Positions 16,778 to 25,546 of a stretch of 64,000 bases of DNA are shown here, one piece after another; within the stretch, counting starts at the first letter, position 1; each line of letters starts with the position of its first letter. The position numbers and the translations under genes were made by a program. The stretch comes from Gammaproteobacteria bacterium (GTDB lineage: Bacteria; Pseudomonadota; Gammaproteobacteria; Pseudomonadales; Azotimanducaceae): the NCBI GenBank assembly GCA_003247835.1, contig QJYB01000068.1:37674-101673 (forward strand). Direction: 5' to 3'. The notes below the pieces were generated by a model. That model was not told the origin of the DNA. It ran no database searches and worked only from the letters and a program-made list of their open reading frames with translations.

Positions 16778-17166
16778 CCGTCAACCTGATCGAGCACATG
16801 CCGTTCGCGCAGTTGCTGGGGCTGACCATCGAGAGTGCGGACCCCAACCACGTGCGGGCAACCTTCGAGGTCAAGAGAGAGCTGTGCACGACCGGCAAGA
16901 TCATGCACGGTGGCGCCATCATGGCGGTGGCCGACACGCTCGGGGCCGTCGGTGCCTATCTCAATCTGCCGGAGACCGCCAAGGCGACCACGACCATCGA
17001 GAGCAAGACGAACTTCCTCGGTGCGGCCCGCCTGGGCGCCACGGTCACGGCAGAAACCACGCCGGTACACATCGGCGGCAGAACGTCGGTCTGGCAGACG
17101 AAGCTGACCACCGACGAGGGCCGGGCCGTCGCCATCGTTACCCAGACCCAGCTCGTGCTGAGCTGA
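16774..17166 (+). CDS. PaaI/hotdog-fold thioesterase
   Basis: A 130-residue single hotdog domain. GKIMHGGAIMAVADTLGA is the family helix motif with the catalytic Asp/Glu position on the helix, followed by TTTIESKTNFLGAARLGATV. These enzymes hydrolyse acyl- or aryl-CoA thioesters, commonly phenylacetyl- or hydroxybenzoyl-type CoA. The ATGA overlap with the nitroreductase gene suggests a shared catabolic step on aromatic CoA or CoA salvage, which is inference. Confidence 0.9.
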   Translation: MTVNLIEHMPFAQLLGLTIESADPNHVRATFEVKRELCTTGKIMHGGAIMAVADTLGAVGAYLNLPETAKATTTIESKTNFLGAARLGATVTAETTPVHIGGRTSVWQTKLTTDEGRAVAIVTQTQLVLS

Positions 17167-17280
17167 TCGCCGCCACGGCCCTGAGCTGCGGCGTTCAGCA
17201 TGCAGACAGTTTCCGTTCATCCTCCGGTCAGGCGCCCGCTGGCATCTTGAGCTCGTCACAAGCCAAGGAGCTCAGACACC

Positions 17281-17721
17281 ATGAACAACCACACCCCCCA
17301 CAAGCAGTCCCGTCCGGTCGCGCGATGGCTGGCACTCGCCGGCCTGGCGTTCGGTCTGGCGGTTCCCTTCAGCGCCAGCGCCCACGAAAGTGACAACGGT
17401 GCCGTGGAGGTCCTAGCCAGCGCGGCGGTCGCCTATGCGGTGATCGGCACGACCGTCGGCTTCGACGATCACCGCCATCACCACAGGCACTACGACCGCC
17501 ACGACTGGCGCTATCGCGACGGCTATCGTGGCCGCCACGACTGGCGCTATCGCGACGGCTATCGTGGCCGCTACGGCTGGGACGATCGCGCCCACAGGCG
17601 CCAGGACTGGCACGCTTACAAGCACCGTAAATGGTCCCACGATCACAAGCGCTGGAAGGATCACGACAACGGTCGTCGCGGTCATGACGGGCACGATTAC
17701 CGCGCTCGCGCCTACCACTGA
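17281..17721 (+). CDS. Exported His-rich repeat protein
   Basis: 146 residues from ATG 17281. A signal peptide (RWLALAGLAFGLAVPF, cleavage near ASAHES) leads to a mature part dominated by His, Arg, Asp and Tyr: HRHHHRHY, repeats of RHDWRYRDGYRG, and HKRKWSHDHKRW-like stretches. The composition suggests metal binding (Cu, Zn, Ni) or nucleic acid/polyanion binding in the periplasm. The hydrophobic segment at about 40-60 (VEVLASAAVAYAVIGTTVG) could be a membrane anchor. Two 36-base tandem units are identical, so the repeat expanded recently. A strong terminator follows. Confidence 0.75.
   Translation: MNNHTPHKQSRPVARWLALAGLAFGLAVPFSASAHESDNGAVEVLASAAVAYAVIGTTVGFDDHRHHHRHYDRHDWRYRDGYRGRHDWRYRDGYRGRYGWDDRAHRRQDWHAYKHRKWSHDHKRWKDHDNGRRGHDGHDYRARAYH
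17497..17568 (+). repeat. Two identical 36-base tandem repeats
   Basis: Two exact copies in frame, each encoding a 12-residue unit of the form RHDWRYRDGYRG, with a third partial unit after. Unlike the PPAYQ repeat at 12365, the copies are identical at the DNA level, indicating recent duplication and possible copy-number change between strains. Confidence 0.95.
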
Positions 17722-17741
17722 TCCAACGTCGACAACTCCGT

Positions 17742-17769
17742 CGGGGGCACCTTCGGGTGCCCCTTCTTT
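17742..17769 (+). terminator. Rho-independent terminator
   Basis: GGGGCACC (17742-17749), loop TTCG, and GGTGCCCC (17754-17761) form a perfect 8-base-pair stem with an ultrastable tetraloop, followed by TTCTTTTT. It ends the plus-strand His-rich protein gene; the A-run on the other strand is on the wrong side to serve the minus-strand gene. Confidence 0.95.
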
Positions 17770-17780
17770 TTATAGGCAAG

Positions 17781-19712
17781 TCAGATCTGGTATCCGTCTT
17801 CCGGTGACGCGAAGTCCTCGAGAAACTCCTTGTCGCTGACGACCCGTAGCGCCACGATGTCGCTGTCCGTGGTGATCACCATGGAAGGATCGATCCGCAC
17901 GCAGCTGCCCGCGTAAGTGCCCTCCGCAGAGAACGTGCACAGCTGCACGAAATCCCCCTCGATCAGCGGCAGCGGAAACAGCTCCTGGAACACCTGGTAG
18001 CGGCTCTCGAAGTTGCCGGTGGTTTCCTCGATGACCCGATCGTCGGCGTCGAACAGACTGATGTTGGCGCCGCAGCGGCCGACGATGGGCTTCTGGACGT
18101 ATCCGTTGGCACGGATCTCATCCGTGAGCTCGTAGGCGGCCTTCAGCAGATAGCGCTGGTTGGCGAAGAGCTGCCAGATGATCGGCAGAATTGCCTTGTT
18201 GCTCGGAATGAGCGTCCACAAAGGCTCGAACACCATCACTTCCGGTCGCAGCAGGACGTCCACCAGGCGGGGCGGTTCGTCACGCTTCTCCCCGGGCCGG
18301 TATTGTGCGAGTTTCTCGTCGTCCTCTTCGCACTCCTCACGGATCTGGTCCAGTGCCGTCTCCCAGGCCCAGGTCTTCCATACCCAGCGGATGGGTGTGC
18401 CGAACGGGTCGACCACGTCTCCCGCATCGGTCCAGGCGAGTCCCTCGACGCCTTCGAGGATCCGACTCTCGATACCCGCCGAGTCCAGCGCCTCCTTCAT
18501 GAACAGCGCGTGATAGATCTCCTCCAGGTCATCGTCGATGAGGATATGCAGTACATCGTCCACCTCGCTGTCCTTCCAGGCTTCCGCGAGATCGGCCAGA
18601 AGTTGCGTGCCCGGGTCGCGCCCCACGTCGCAGCCGAAGTGCTCGGCCCACCTGCCCTGGATCTTGCCCGCATCCATGTGGCAGGACGCGGAATCGCAGT
18701 TGTACTCGTAGACCTTGAGCCCCTGGCGGGTCATGGCGAAATCAAACCGGCCGGTGATCATCTGGTTCCTTCGGTTGTTCCAGGACTGGCGGATGCGCGG
18801 CCAGATGACCTTCGGGATGTTGAACCGCTCGAGCAGTGCGTCGTCTCTCAGCACGTACTCCGTCGCGTGCAGGAACACGGCGTGCAGCTCGTTGGTGGCA
18901 CGTTTGAGCTCGCCGTGGGCCGTTTCCGAGATGACGAAGTAACGGGTCTGGTTTTCAGGCCGAGCGGCGAGCTTGTGCCCGCCCATCATGGCCACGTAGG
19001 CCGCCTCGTCCGGATTCGCCACGTTCAGCCAGGAGCGTTCGCCTTGACCCGTGTCGGGCACCCGATCCGTGCGCACCTCAAAGAGCCTCGGATCCACCAC
19101 CACGTCCTTTTCGGCATGGGTATCATCGTCGGTCTGCACCACCCAGCCGAGAATGGACGCATCGCCGAAGGAACAGCGCAGCCAGTAGCCCTCGTCATCG
19201 GTGATCCGGGCCGGAATCTCACGGGCCCAGTTGCGGCCTTCTCCCCAGACCCGGTGCCCCACGTTCTGCTCCGCCAGACGCACGCGGTCGGGATAAACCT
19301 CCGTCACAACCGCCACATGGCCTGTGCGCTCGAACTCGCCCCCTTCGCTCCAGATCATCAGGCAACCGGGTTCCGGATGGCGTTTCGAGCCGTTGCGGAA
19401 AGCTCTGAGCGGCAGATTCCGGCCGTTCCTCACGTCGCGGATCGTGCGCAGCTGAAAGATCTCGTAGGCCATGGCCACGTCATCGAAGATCAGGCCACGG
19501 TTTATGTACATCCAGCGGCGGGCGAACTCTACGCACTGCCACTTGTAGCCCATGTAGATGCCGTCCAGATAGCTCCGGTACGCTGTCCGGTTCGGCAGCT
19601 TCCGTTCGTCCGCGGTCTCGTAGTCCGAGGAGTAAGCAGGGACACCGCCAGGAGCGACACCGAGCTCCGTGCCGAAGGGGGCCGGGCCATCGGAAGGGGT
19701 TTTCGAATGCAT
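17781..19712 (-). CDS. gss: Bifunctional glutathionylspermidine amidase/synthetase
   Basis: 643 residues, close to the E. coli Gss length. The N-terminal CHAP-type amidase has KWQCVEFARRWMY with Cys60, TGHVAVVTEV with His131, and Glu147 in LAEQN; these match the known Cys-His-Glu set. The C-terminal ATP-grasp synthetase has KVYEYNCDSASCHMDAG and KPIVGRCGANIS (ATP/glutathione binding). It makes glutathionylspermidine from glutathione, spermidine and ATP, and reverses this by hydrolysis, in the cytoplasm. The role is thiol and polyamine control under oxidative stress. Its presence in a bacterium with this gene neighbourhood is of note. It is divergent from the SMP-30 gene with 135 bases between. 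Confidence 0.95.
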   Translation of the reverse strand: MHSKTPSDGPAPFGTELGVAPGGVPAYSSDYETADERKLPNRTAYRSYLDGIYMGYKWQCVEFARRWMYINRGLIFDDVAMAYEIFQLRTIRDVRNGRNLPLRAFRNGSKRHPEPGCLMIWSEGGEFERTGHVAVVTEVYPDRVRLAEQNVGHRVWGEGRNWAREIPARITDDEGYWLRCSFGDASILGWVVQTDDDTHAEKDVVVDPRLFEVRTDRVPDTGQGERSWLNVANPDEAAYVAMMGGHKLAARPENQTRYFVISETAHGELKRATNELHAVFLHATEYVLRDDALLERFNIPKVIWPRIRQSWNNRRNQMITGRFDFAMTRQGLKVYEYNCDSASCHMDAGKIQGRWAEHFGCDVGRDPGTQLLADLAEAWKDSEVDDVLHILIDDDLEEIYHALFMKEALDSAGIESRILEGVEGLAWTDAGDVVDPFGTPIRWVWKTWAWETALDQIREECEEDDEKLAQYRPGEKRDEPPRLVDVLLRPEVMVFEPLWTLIPSNKAILPIIWQLFANQRYLLKAAYELTDEIRANGYVQKPIVGRCGANISLFDADDRVIEETTGNFESRYQVFQELFPLPLIEGDFVQLCTFSAEGTYAGSCVRIDPSMVITTDSDIVALRVVSDKEFLEDFASPEDGYQI

Positions 19713-19847
19713 CGATCGGTCCTTGTACGAACGTCTCGGAGTTTACTTGGATTGGCCGGATTGCCTACCCGTCCGGCAGCAAGGTTCCGTTGACCAGAGG
19801 CGCCCTCTAGAATGAGGTTAGGAACACGCTTCACCCCTGGAGATCCG

Positions 19848-20771
19848 ATGAGCCAGCTCACGGTCGTCGCGGAAGGACTGCTCTTCCCGGAAGGCCCAAT
19901 CGCCATGCCGGACGGCAGCGTCATTCTCGTCGAGATTGCCCGTGGCACCCTGTCCCGCGTCGTCGATGGTGAAGTCGAAGTCATCGCCGAGCTGGGTGGT
20001 GGTCCCAATGGCGCCGCGATCGGTCCGAATGGCTACTGCTACGTGTGCAACAACGGAGGCTTCCAGTGGATCCGGACCAGCGACGGACGGATGTTCCCGG
20101 ATCTCGAGCCCGAGAACTATTCGGGCGGGCGCATCGAGGTGGTGGATCTGGAGTCCCGGCGTGTGGAGGTGCTGTACACCAACTGCGACGGGCAGCCACT
20201 GCGGGGCCCCAACGACCTGGTTTTCGATTCCCACGGCGGCTTCTGGTTCACCGATCACGGCAAGTCGCGGCGCCGGGAAAAGGACAGGACAGGCGTGTTC
20301 TACGCCCGCGCCGATGGTTCCCGCATCCAGGAGGTCATCTTTCCTCTGGAGGGTCCGAACGGCATCGGCCTGTCACCCGACGAGACCGAGCTATACGTGG
20401 CGGAAACCCCTACCGGCCGGCTCTGGGCTTACGAGCTCGCGGGTCCCGGCAGGCTCAAAGGGGAGCGCCGTGACAAACCGGACGGTGGTCGACTGGTGCG
20501 CGGACGGCCCGGCTACTACCTCTTCGATTCGCTGGCGGTGGATGCAAGGGGCCGAGTCTGCATCGCGACCATCATCGATGGGGGGATCTCCATTCTGGAT
20601 CCCGCGGGTGGCGAGCCCGAACACGTGCCCATGCCGGACATCCTGACGACGAACATCTGCTTCGGCGGCGAGGATCTGACGACCGCCTTCATCACGCTCT
20701 CGTCCACGGGCAAGCTGGTGTCCACGCGCTGGGATACTCCGGGTCTGCCGCTCAACTACCTGAACCGGTAA
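19848..20771 (+). CDS. SMP-30/gluconolactonase/LRE family hydrolase
   Basis: 307 residues from ATG 19848, preceded by TGGAGATCCG. The beta-propeller family stretches are GLLFPEGPIAMPDGSV, GGPNGAAIGPNGYCYVCNN, RGPNDLVFDSHGGFWFTDHG and GPNGIGLSPDETELYVAET. Conserved Glu (FPEGP), Asn (GPND) and Asp (SPDE, DSLAVD) positions bind a divalent metal. It should hydrolyse a lactone or similar ester. It is the first gene of a tight run with a TctCBA transporter (6 bases to the next), so a lactone of the imported carboxylate is a sensible substrate guess. Confidence 0.88.
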   Translation: MSQLTVVAEGLLFPEGPIAMPDGSVILVEIARGTLSRVVDGEVEVIAELGGGPNGAAIGPNGYCYVCNNGGFQWIRTSDGRMFPDLEPENYSGGRIEVVDLESRRVEVLYTNCDGQPLRGPNDLVFDSHGGFWFTDHGKSRRREKDRTGVFYARADGSRIQEVIFPLEGPNGIGLSPDETELYVAETPTGRLWAYELAGPGRLKGERRDKPDGGRLVRGRPGYYLFDSLAVDARGRVCIATIIDGGISILDPAGGEPEHVPMPDILTTNICFGGEDLTTAFITLSSTGKLVSTRWDTPGLPLNYLNR

Positions 20772-20777
20772 CCCGGC

Positions 20778-21728
20778 GTGCGGGTGTTCCTCGGTCTCGC
20801 CCTGCTGCTGACGGCTGTCACGGCGCAGTCTGCCGAAAGACTGCACCTGCTGATCCCGGCCGGGCCGGGCGGCGGTCTCGACAGCACGGCCAGGGCGCTG
20901 GGTAACGCCCTGCAGGCCGCCGATCTGCGATCGCCCGTTTCCTACGAGAACATGACCGGCGGCGGCGGCGGCCGGGCCATGGCCCACTTCATCGAGACCG
21001 CACCACGCCAGCAGGAAACCCTGCTCGTCAACTCCACGCCGCTCATTGTCCGCTCCCTGCAGGGACTGTTCCCGCATTCTCACCACGATGTGATTCCCGT
21101 AGCCGGATTGATCGCCGAGTTTGGTGCGTTCGTGGTGCGCGCCGACAGTCCCATCGACAGCTGGACGGCTTTTCTGACGCAGCTTCGTGCCGATCCGGCC
21201 GGGGTCAACGTCGGCGGCGGATCGGTCCGCGGCAGCCTGGATCACATCGTTCTGGCCCTGGCGCTGTCAGGTGCTGGCATGGATCCGCGACGCGTCCGCT
21301 ACCTGCCCTACGATGCCGGCGGCAAGGCCATGCTGGCGCTGCTCGGTGGCGAGGCGGACGTGCTGAGCACCGGCGTCGGAGAAGCGCTCGGCTACGTCCG
21401 ATCCGGCGATGTCCGTATTCTGGCGACCACGGCGCCGGATCGGCTGCCGAACCTGCCCGACGTGCCAACACTCACCGAGCTGGGTGTGGCGTTCACCTTC
21501 GCCAACTGGCGCGGTGTGTTTGCCGCACCCGGCACACCGCCAGACGCCGTCCGCCAGATGGAGGCGGATGTCCGCGCCGCTACCGACACCGATTCCTGGC
21601 GGCAGGCACTGCAGCGCTACGGCTGGTCACCGCTCGGCCTCTACGGTGAAGCGTTCGCACGGTATCTCGACGCTCAGGAGATCCAGCTCGAAAGCACGCT
21701 GGTCGAGCTCGGGTTCATCAGCCGCTGA
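20778..21728 (+). CDS. tctC: TctC-type tripartite tricarboxylate transporter substrate-binding protein
   Basis: 316 residues from a GTG start, with signal peptide (LGLALLLTAVTAQSAE) of about 20 residues. The Bug/TctC family features include LIPAGPGGGLDSTARALG at the start of the mature protein, the VGGGSVRGSLDHI loop and ILATTAPDRLPNLPDVPTLTELG. It binds a carboxylate in the periplasm and delivers it to TctAB. The substrate specificity cannot be read from the sequence. No strong ribosome site precedes the GTG; coupling with the upstream SMP-30 gene (6 bases) is likely. Confidence 0.92.
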   Translation: MRVFLGLALLLTAVTAQSAERLHLLIPAGPGGGLDSTARALGNALQAADLRSPVSYENMTGGGGGRAMAHFIETAPRQQETLLVNSTPLIVRSLQGLFPHSHHDVIPVAGLIAEFGAFVVRADSPIDSWTAFLTQLRADPAGVNVGGGSVRGSLDHIVLALALSGAGMDPRRVRYLPYDAGGKAMLALLGGEADVLSTGVGEALGYVRSGDVRILATTAPDRLPNLPDVPTLTELGVAFTFANWRGVFAAPGTPPDAVRQMEADVRAATDTDSWRQALQRYGWSPLGLYGEAFARYLDAQEIQLESTLVELGFISR

Positions 21729-21730
21729 TC

Positions 21731-22156
21731 ATGGGCTATCGGCTGTTTCTCCTTACCCTGCTGCTGACTGCCGTCGCCTACACCATCAGCGCCCGCATGA
21801 TCCCGATGGATCCATGGACCGCGGCCGAGCTCGTCAACGCGCAGACGCTGCCGACGGTCTACGGGTTGCTGCTGTGTGCTGCGCTCGCCTGGTTGCTGAT
21901 TCGCGGCGGTCAGCAGGCGGATCCTCCCTCACCTTACCGGGTGCTGCGCGTCGCCGGCATGCTCGGGCTGTCGGTTCTGTTCGTCTTGCTGTTCGGTCGC
22001 ATCGGCCTCTGGCCGGCTCTCGGTGGTCTGATCAGCCTGTCGGCGCTCTGGCTCGGCGAGCGCCGCTGGCTGCCGCTGCTCGGACTGTCCGTGCTCGTGC
22101 CGCTGACGGGCTATCTCGGGGTAGAGGTCCTGCTCGGTCTCTACCTGCCGGACTGA
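21731..22156 (+). CDS. tctB: TctB-type small membrane subunit of tripartite tricarboxylate transporter
   Basis: 141 residues with four hydrophobic helices (FLLTLLLTAVAYTI, LLLCAALAWLL, MLGLSVLFVLLF, LLGLSVLVPLTGYLG). It has the small four-helix layout of TctB and lies between tctC and tctA (2 bases after tctC, 6 before tctA), which supports the call more than the sequence does. It is part of the Na+/H+-coupled uptake complex in the inner membrane. Confidence 0.82.
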   Translation: MGYRLFLLTLLLTAVAYTISARMIPMDPWTAAELVNAQTLPTVYGLLLCAALAWLLIRGGQQADPPSPYRVLRVAGMLGLSVLFVLLFGRIGLWPALGGLISLSALWLGERRWLPLLGLSVLVPLTGYLGVEVLLGLYLPD

Positions 22157-22162
22157 CAGGTC

Positions 22163-23632
22163 ATGTGGGAAGGGATCAGCACCGGCTTCGCCACCGCCTT
22201 CACGCTCGCAAACGTCGGCTGGGTGCTGCTCGGCTGCATGGCCGGAACCATCATCGGCATGCTGCCCGGCCTGGGTCCGATCACGGCCATCGCACTCATG
22301 ATTCCCGTGAGCTACTCACTCGACCCGGCCAGCGGTCTGATCATGATGGCCGGCGTCTACTACGGCGCGGTTTTCGGCGGTTCCACATCGGCCATTCTCA
22401 TCAACGCGCCTGGGGTGGCGAGCACGGTGGCGACCAGCTTCGACGGTTACCCGATGGCCCGGGAAGGACAGGCCGGACGTGCACTCGCCATCGCTGCCTA
22501 CGCGTCGTTCGCTGGCGGTACGCTGGGCGCGCTGGCGCTGATGGCGTTTGCTGGTTACCTCGCAGCGCTCGCACTCGAGTTCCAGTCGCCGGAGTACAGC
22601 CTGCTCCTGCTCGTCGCCATGGTGAGCGTGGTGGTCTTCGCCGATCGCGGCGCTCGCGTGCGTTCGCTCGTCACGCTGCTGATCGGGCTCATGCTCGGCA
22701 CGATCGGTACCGATCAGCTGGCGGGCATTCCGAGATTCACGCTCGGCCGCTACGACCTCGCGGACGGGCTCAACTTCGTGCTGGTGGTGATGGCCACCTT
22801 CGCGCTTGCCGAGGCCATGCGCATGGTGCTCCTGGACGATTCCACTCCGCCCGGCCGCGTCTCGCTCAGGGAGCTGGTGCTGCCCCGTCCGCTGGTGCGT
22901 CCACTGGTGCCTGTGGTCGGGCGCAGCGCAGCGGTCGGCTTTCTAACCGGGGTGCTGCCTGGCGCCGGTGCGACGCTGGCCAGTTTCTTTGCCTATGACC
23001 TGGAGAAGCGGGTGGGCAACGGTACGCGGGAATCCGGGGTTGCCGCACCGGAGGCGGCGAACAACGCGGCGTCAACGGGCTCCTTCGTACCCCTGCTGAC
23101 CCTCGGCATCCCCGGCTCCGGTACGACTGCGGTGCTGCTGGGGGTGATGCTGAGCTACGGGCTGCAACCTGGCCCCCGCCTGTTGACCGAGCAGCCGGAG
23201 ATCTTCTGGGGCGTGATCGCCTCCATGTATCTCGGCAATCTGTTTCTGCTGGCGCTCAACCTGCCGCTGATTCCGCTGCTGGCACGGTTGCTGAACCTTT
23301 CGAGCAGCCTGCTGATCCCGCTGATCGTCGCCTTTTCCCTGGTCGGCGTGTACCTGACGACGCTCAACGGCTTCGATCTCTATCTGATGCTCGGCCTCGC
23401 GGTGCTGGCTTTGCTGCTGCGCTGGTTCGACTTCCCGCTGGCACCGCTGCTGCTCGGCTTCATCCTGAGCGGGCTCTTCGAAGAGAACGTGCGCCGGACG
23501 CTGTTCATCGGCGAAGCCGGTTATTCGGAAATCCTGCAGAGGCCGGCCGTGCTCGTGCTGCTGATGCTGCTGATCGTGCTGTGCCTCGTGCCACTGCGGA
23601 AGCAAGGCGCCGATCCCATCGAGCGCCACTGA
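22163..23632 (+). CDS. tctA: TctA-type large membrane subunit of tripartite tricarboxylate transporter
   Basis: 489 residues with about 12 transmembrane segments. The two family signatures are GTIIGMLPGLGPITAIALM in the N-terminal half and GVLPGAGATLASFFAYDLEKR in the C-terminal half. It forms the permease of the TctCBA system and takes up a carboxylate with the TctB subunit. The operon with an SMP-30 lactonase suggests uptake of a sugar acid or related molecule, not citrate necessarily. It ends 4 bases before the stop of the convergent amidohydrolase gene. Confidence 0.94.
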   Translation: MWEGISTGFATAFTLANVGWVLLGCMAGTIIGMLPGLGPITAIALMIPVSYSLDPASGLIMMAGVYYGAVFGGSTSAILINAPGVASTVATSFDGYPMAREGQAGRALAIAAYASFAGGTLGALALMAFAGYLAALALEFQSPEYSLLLLVAMVSVVVFADRGARVRSLVTLLIGLMLGTIGTDQLAGIPRFTLGRYDLADGLNFVLVVMATFALAEAMRMVLLDDSTPPGRVSLRELVLPRPLVRPLVPVVGRSAAVGFLTGVLPGAGATLASFFAYDLEKRVGNGTRESGVAAPEAANNAASTGSFVPLLTLGIPGSGTTAVLLGVMLSYGLQPGPRLLTEQPEIFWGVIASMYLGNLFLLALNLPLIPLLARLLNLSSSLLIPLIVAFSLVGVYLTTLNGFDLYLMLGLAVLALLLRWFDFPLAPLLLGFILSGLFEENVRRTLFIGEAGYSEILQRPAVLVLLMLLIVLCLVPLRKQGADPIERH

Positions 23633-23636
23633 GTGG

Positions 23637-24782
23637 TCAGACGATGGACATCATCTCCTCGAAGTTTCTGCGATAGAAGCTATCCCACACGTCCTCGGGG
23701 AACTCGCCCATGGTGCGCTCGAAGCGACCCTTGGGATCGTTGGTACCCTCCGGGTGGGGATAGTCACTCGAGAACATGAACAGGTCGGCGCCGCCGTCAC
23801 GGATCATGCGGCCCACATCCTCGCCGGGGAAGGGCGTGAACTTCACCGCGCGACGGATGTACTCGGACGGCTTCATCGGCATGGCCTTGAGGTAGGGATC
23901 GGTCCGGCTGAAGCTCCGGTAACCCAGATCGAGCTCCCTGAGGAACTCGGGCGCCCAGCCAGCCCCCGACTCGATGACACCACCTTTGAGCTCCGGGAAC
24001 CTTTCGAACACACCGTCGTAGACCATGGCAGTCAGCCACACCTGGGGTGCGAACGACAGCATGATGTAGTCGGCAAAGCGCAGGTTCTCGCCGCCACCAT
24101 GCAGATCGGGTGCCCGTTCACGGCCGTTGTTCTGGAAAGCCTTCGGCTGGGTCTTGGTGCCGGGTCCGATGTGCAGCATGAAGGGTATCTTCGTCTCCGA
24201 CAGCCGTGCCCACACCGGATCGAAGTCCGGATGACCAGGTGACCTGTCCCCCGCCGGTCCGGCCGAGACCATGATGGCCCGGTTGCCGGCGGCGATGGCG
24301 GCGTTCACCTCATCGAGTGCCCGCTCGGGATTCTCGAGTGGCGCGTAGGCGACCCCGTAGAGCCGCCCGTCGTGTCTGCAGAAGGCCGCCATGGCTTCGT
24401 TGTAGGCGCGAGTACCCGCGTACAGCACACCTTCGTCGTCGGCAGCCCGGGCAGGGCCCAGCCCTGCGGTGCCGAAGACGAGCTGACCGGAGAAACCGAA
24501 CTGATCGAGCACCCGGACGCGCTCCTCCGGATCGAAAGCACCTGCAGCGATCCAGCCCTTCGGCCCCGCAATCGGGTTTTCCAGAGCAGCCGCCTCGGCA
24601 GCCGCGTCACCTTTGCGGGCCTTGGCCTGATCCAGAATCTTATCGATGCGACCGGGCTTGCGTCCGTACAGCGGGCGCAGCTTCGACTTCAGCTCCGCAT
24701 CCATGAAGGGATCCAGCCACTCTCTCGTTTCCATGACGTGGCTGTCCGCGTCGTAGATCACCCGTCCGGCAGCGTAGCTCAT
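23637..24782 (-). CDS. Amidohydrolase (ACMSD/LigW-like TIM-barrel) family enzyme
   Basis: 381 residues from ATG 24782 with GGGGAGACCG before it. YDADSHVMET carries the first metal ligands of the amidohydrolase_2 family, MLHIGPGT the middle His, and FSSDYPHPEG the final Asp. The family decarboxylates or hydrates aromatic acids (o-pyrocatechuate, ACMS, 5-carboxyvanillate) with a Zn or Mn ion. The substrate is not evident. A -10 TATAAT box and near-palindrome lie upstream, next to a TetR gene, so control by that regulator is plausible. Confidence 0.87.
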   Translation of the reverse strand: MSYAAGRVIYDADSHVMETREWLDPFMDAELKSKLRPLYGRKPGRIDKILDQAKARKGDAAAEAAALENPIAGPKGWIAAGAFDPEERVRVLDQFGFSGQLVFGTAGLGPARAADDEGVLYAGTRAYNEAMAAFCRHDGRLYGVAYAPLENPERALDEVNAAIAAGNRAIMVSAGPAGDRSPGHPDFDPVWARLSETKIPFMLHIGPGTKTQPKAFQNNGRERAPDLHGGGENLRFADYIMLSFAPQVWLTAMVYDGVFERFPELKGGVIESGAGWAPEFLRELDLGYRSFSRTDPYLKAMPMKPSEYIRRAVKFTPFPGEDVGRMIRDGGADLFMFSSDYPHPEGTNDPKGRFERTMGEFPEDVWDSFYRRNFEEMMSIV

Positions 24783-24802
24783 CGGTCTCCCCTCACTTCT
24801 CA

Positions 24803-24831
24803 CCATTAGTAGAACGGGATTATATTAACGG
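24803..24831 (-). promoter_or_regulatory. Promoter and near-palindromic operator of the amidohydrolase gene
   Basis: CCATTA (24803-24808) and TAACGG (24826-24831) form an imperfect inverted repeat (5 of 6), and the minus-strand -10 box TATAAT (24819-24824) lies between them. A bound dimer would cover the promoter. The TetR gene ends 34 bases away. No strong -35 is visible. Confidence 0.4.
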
Positions 24832-24864
24832 TGGCTGCAGGAAATGCAAACGTACACGGATCGA

Positions 24865-25482
24865 TCAGTTCTTTTTCGGGGCTGTGCCGTAGCGTTTCTG
24901 CAGTGCCTGCCAGCCGCCGACGATGAACTCCGTCCAGACTTCCACCGTCCGTTCGATGTCGATGTTCTGATGGCGCAGATAGCGCATGGAGTGGATGGGC
25001 GCATTGACGACCATGGTCACGGCAATGACCGCCACGTCCTCCGGCACGCCGTAGTTCTTCCCCAGGACGTTCACGAAGTAACCCGTGGTGCTGGAGCGCG
25101 AGGAGCGATTGCCCTTCTGCGCCAGATCGGCAACATCGGGGTCCGACGAGAGCAGACGCAGAATAGGCCCGTGATCGTTGTAGTAGTGCAGGGCCTGCTC
25201 AACGGTGCCACGAATGATCCGTTCAACCGGGATTTTTTCCGGAATGGTGTCGAGTCCGCGACCGCGCAAAGCACCGAACTCCCGATCCAGAATGGCCTTG
25301 AGCAGTGCTTCACGTCTCGGAAAGTACTTGTAGATCAGCGCCTTGCTGATGCCTTCCCGGTCGGCAACCTGCTCCAGCGTGACCCCGGAGTGGCCCAGCT
25401 CCAGGATGAGCTCGACCGCCGCGTCGACAATAGACTGCCGTCGCGCCTCGGGAGACATCCGTCTGGCTCTGGGTCTGCTCAT
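24865..25482 (-). CDS. TetR family transcriptional regulator
   Basis: 205 residues. The N-terminal helix-turn-helix is IVDAAVELILELGHSGVTLE, QVADREGISKALIYKYFPRREALL, a standard TetR DNA-binding domain; the C-terminal helical domain binds an unknown ligand. It lies between the amidohydrolase gene (same strand, downstream) and a divergent SDR gene, and either could be its target. The intergenic region 25483-25546 to the SDR gene is short, so it probably holds its own promoter and operator. Confidence 0.92.
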   Translation of the reverse strand: MSRPRARRMSPEARRQSIVDAAVELILELGHSGVTLEQVADREGISKALIYKYFPRREALLKAILDREFGALRGRGLDTIPEKIPVERIIRGTVEQALHYYNDHGPILRLLSSDPDVADLAQKGNRSSRSSTTGYFVNVLGKNYGVPEDVAVIAVTMVVNAPIHSMRYLRHQNIDIERTVEVWTEFIVGGWQALQKRYGTAPKKN

Positions 25483-25546
25483 CTCTCTATGGCCTATACT
25501 GCCAACGAACCGCGGACTATTGCCAGATCGGATTTAGGGGAGAAGC

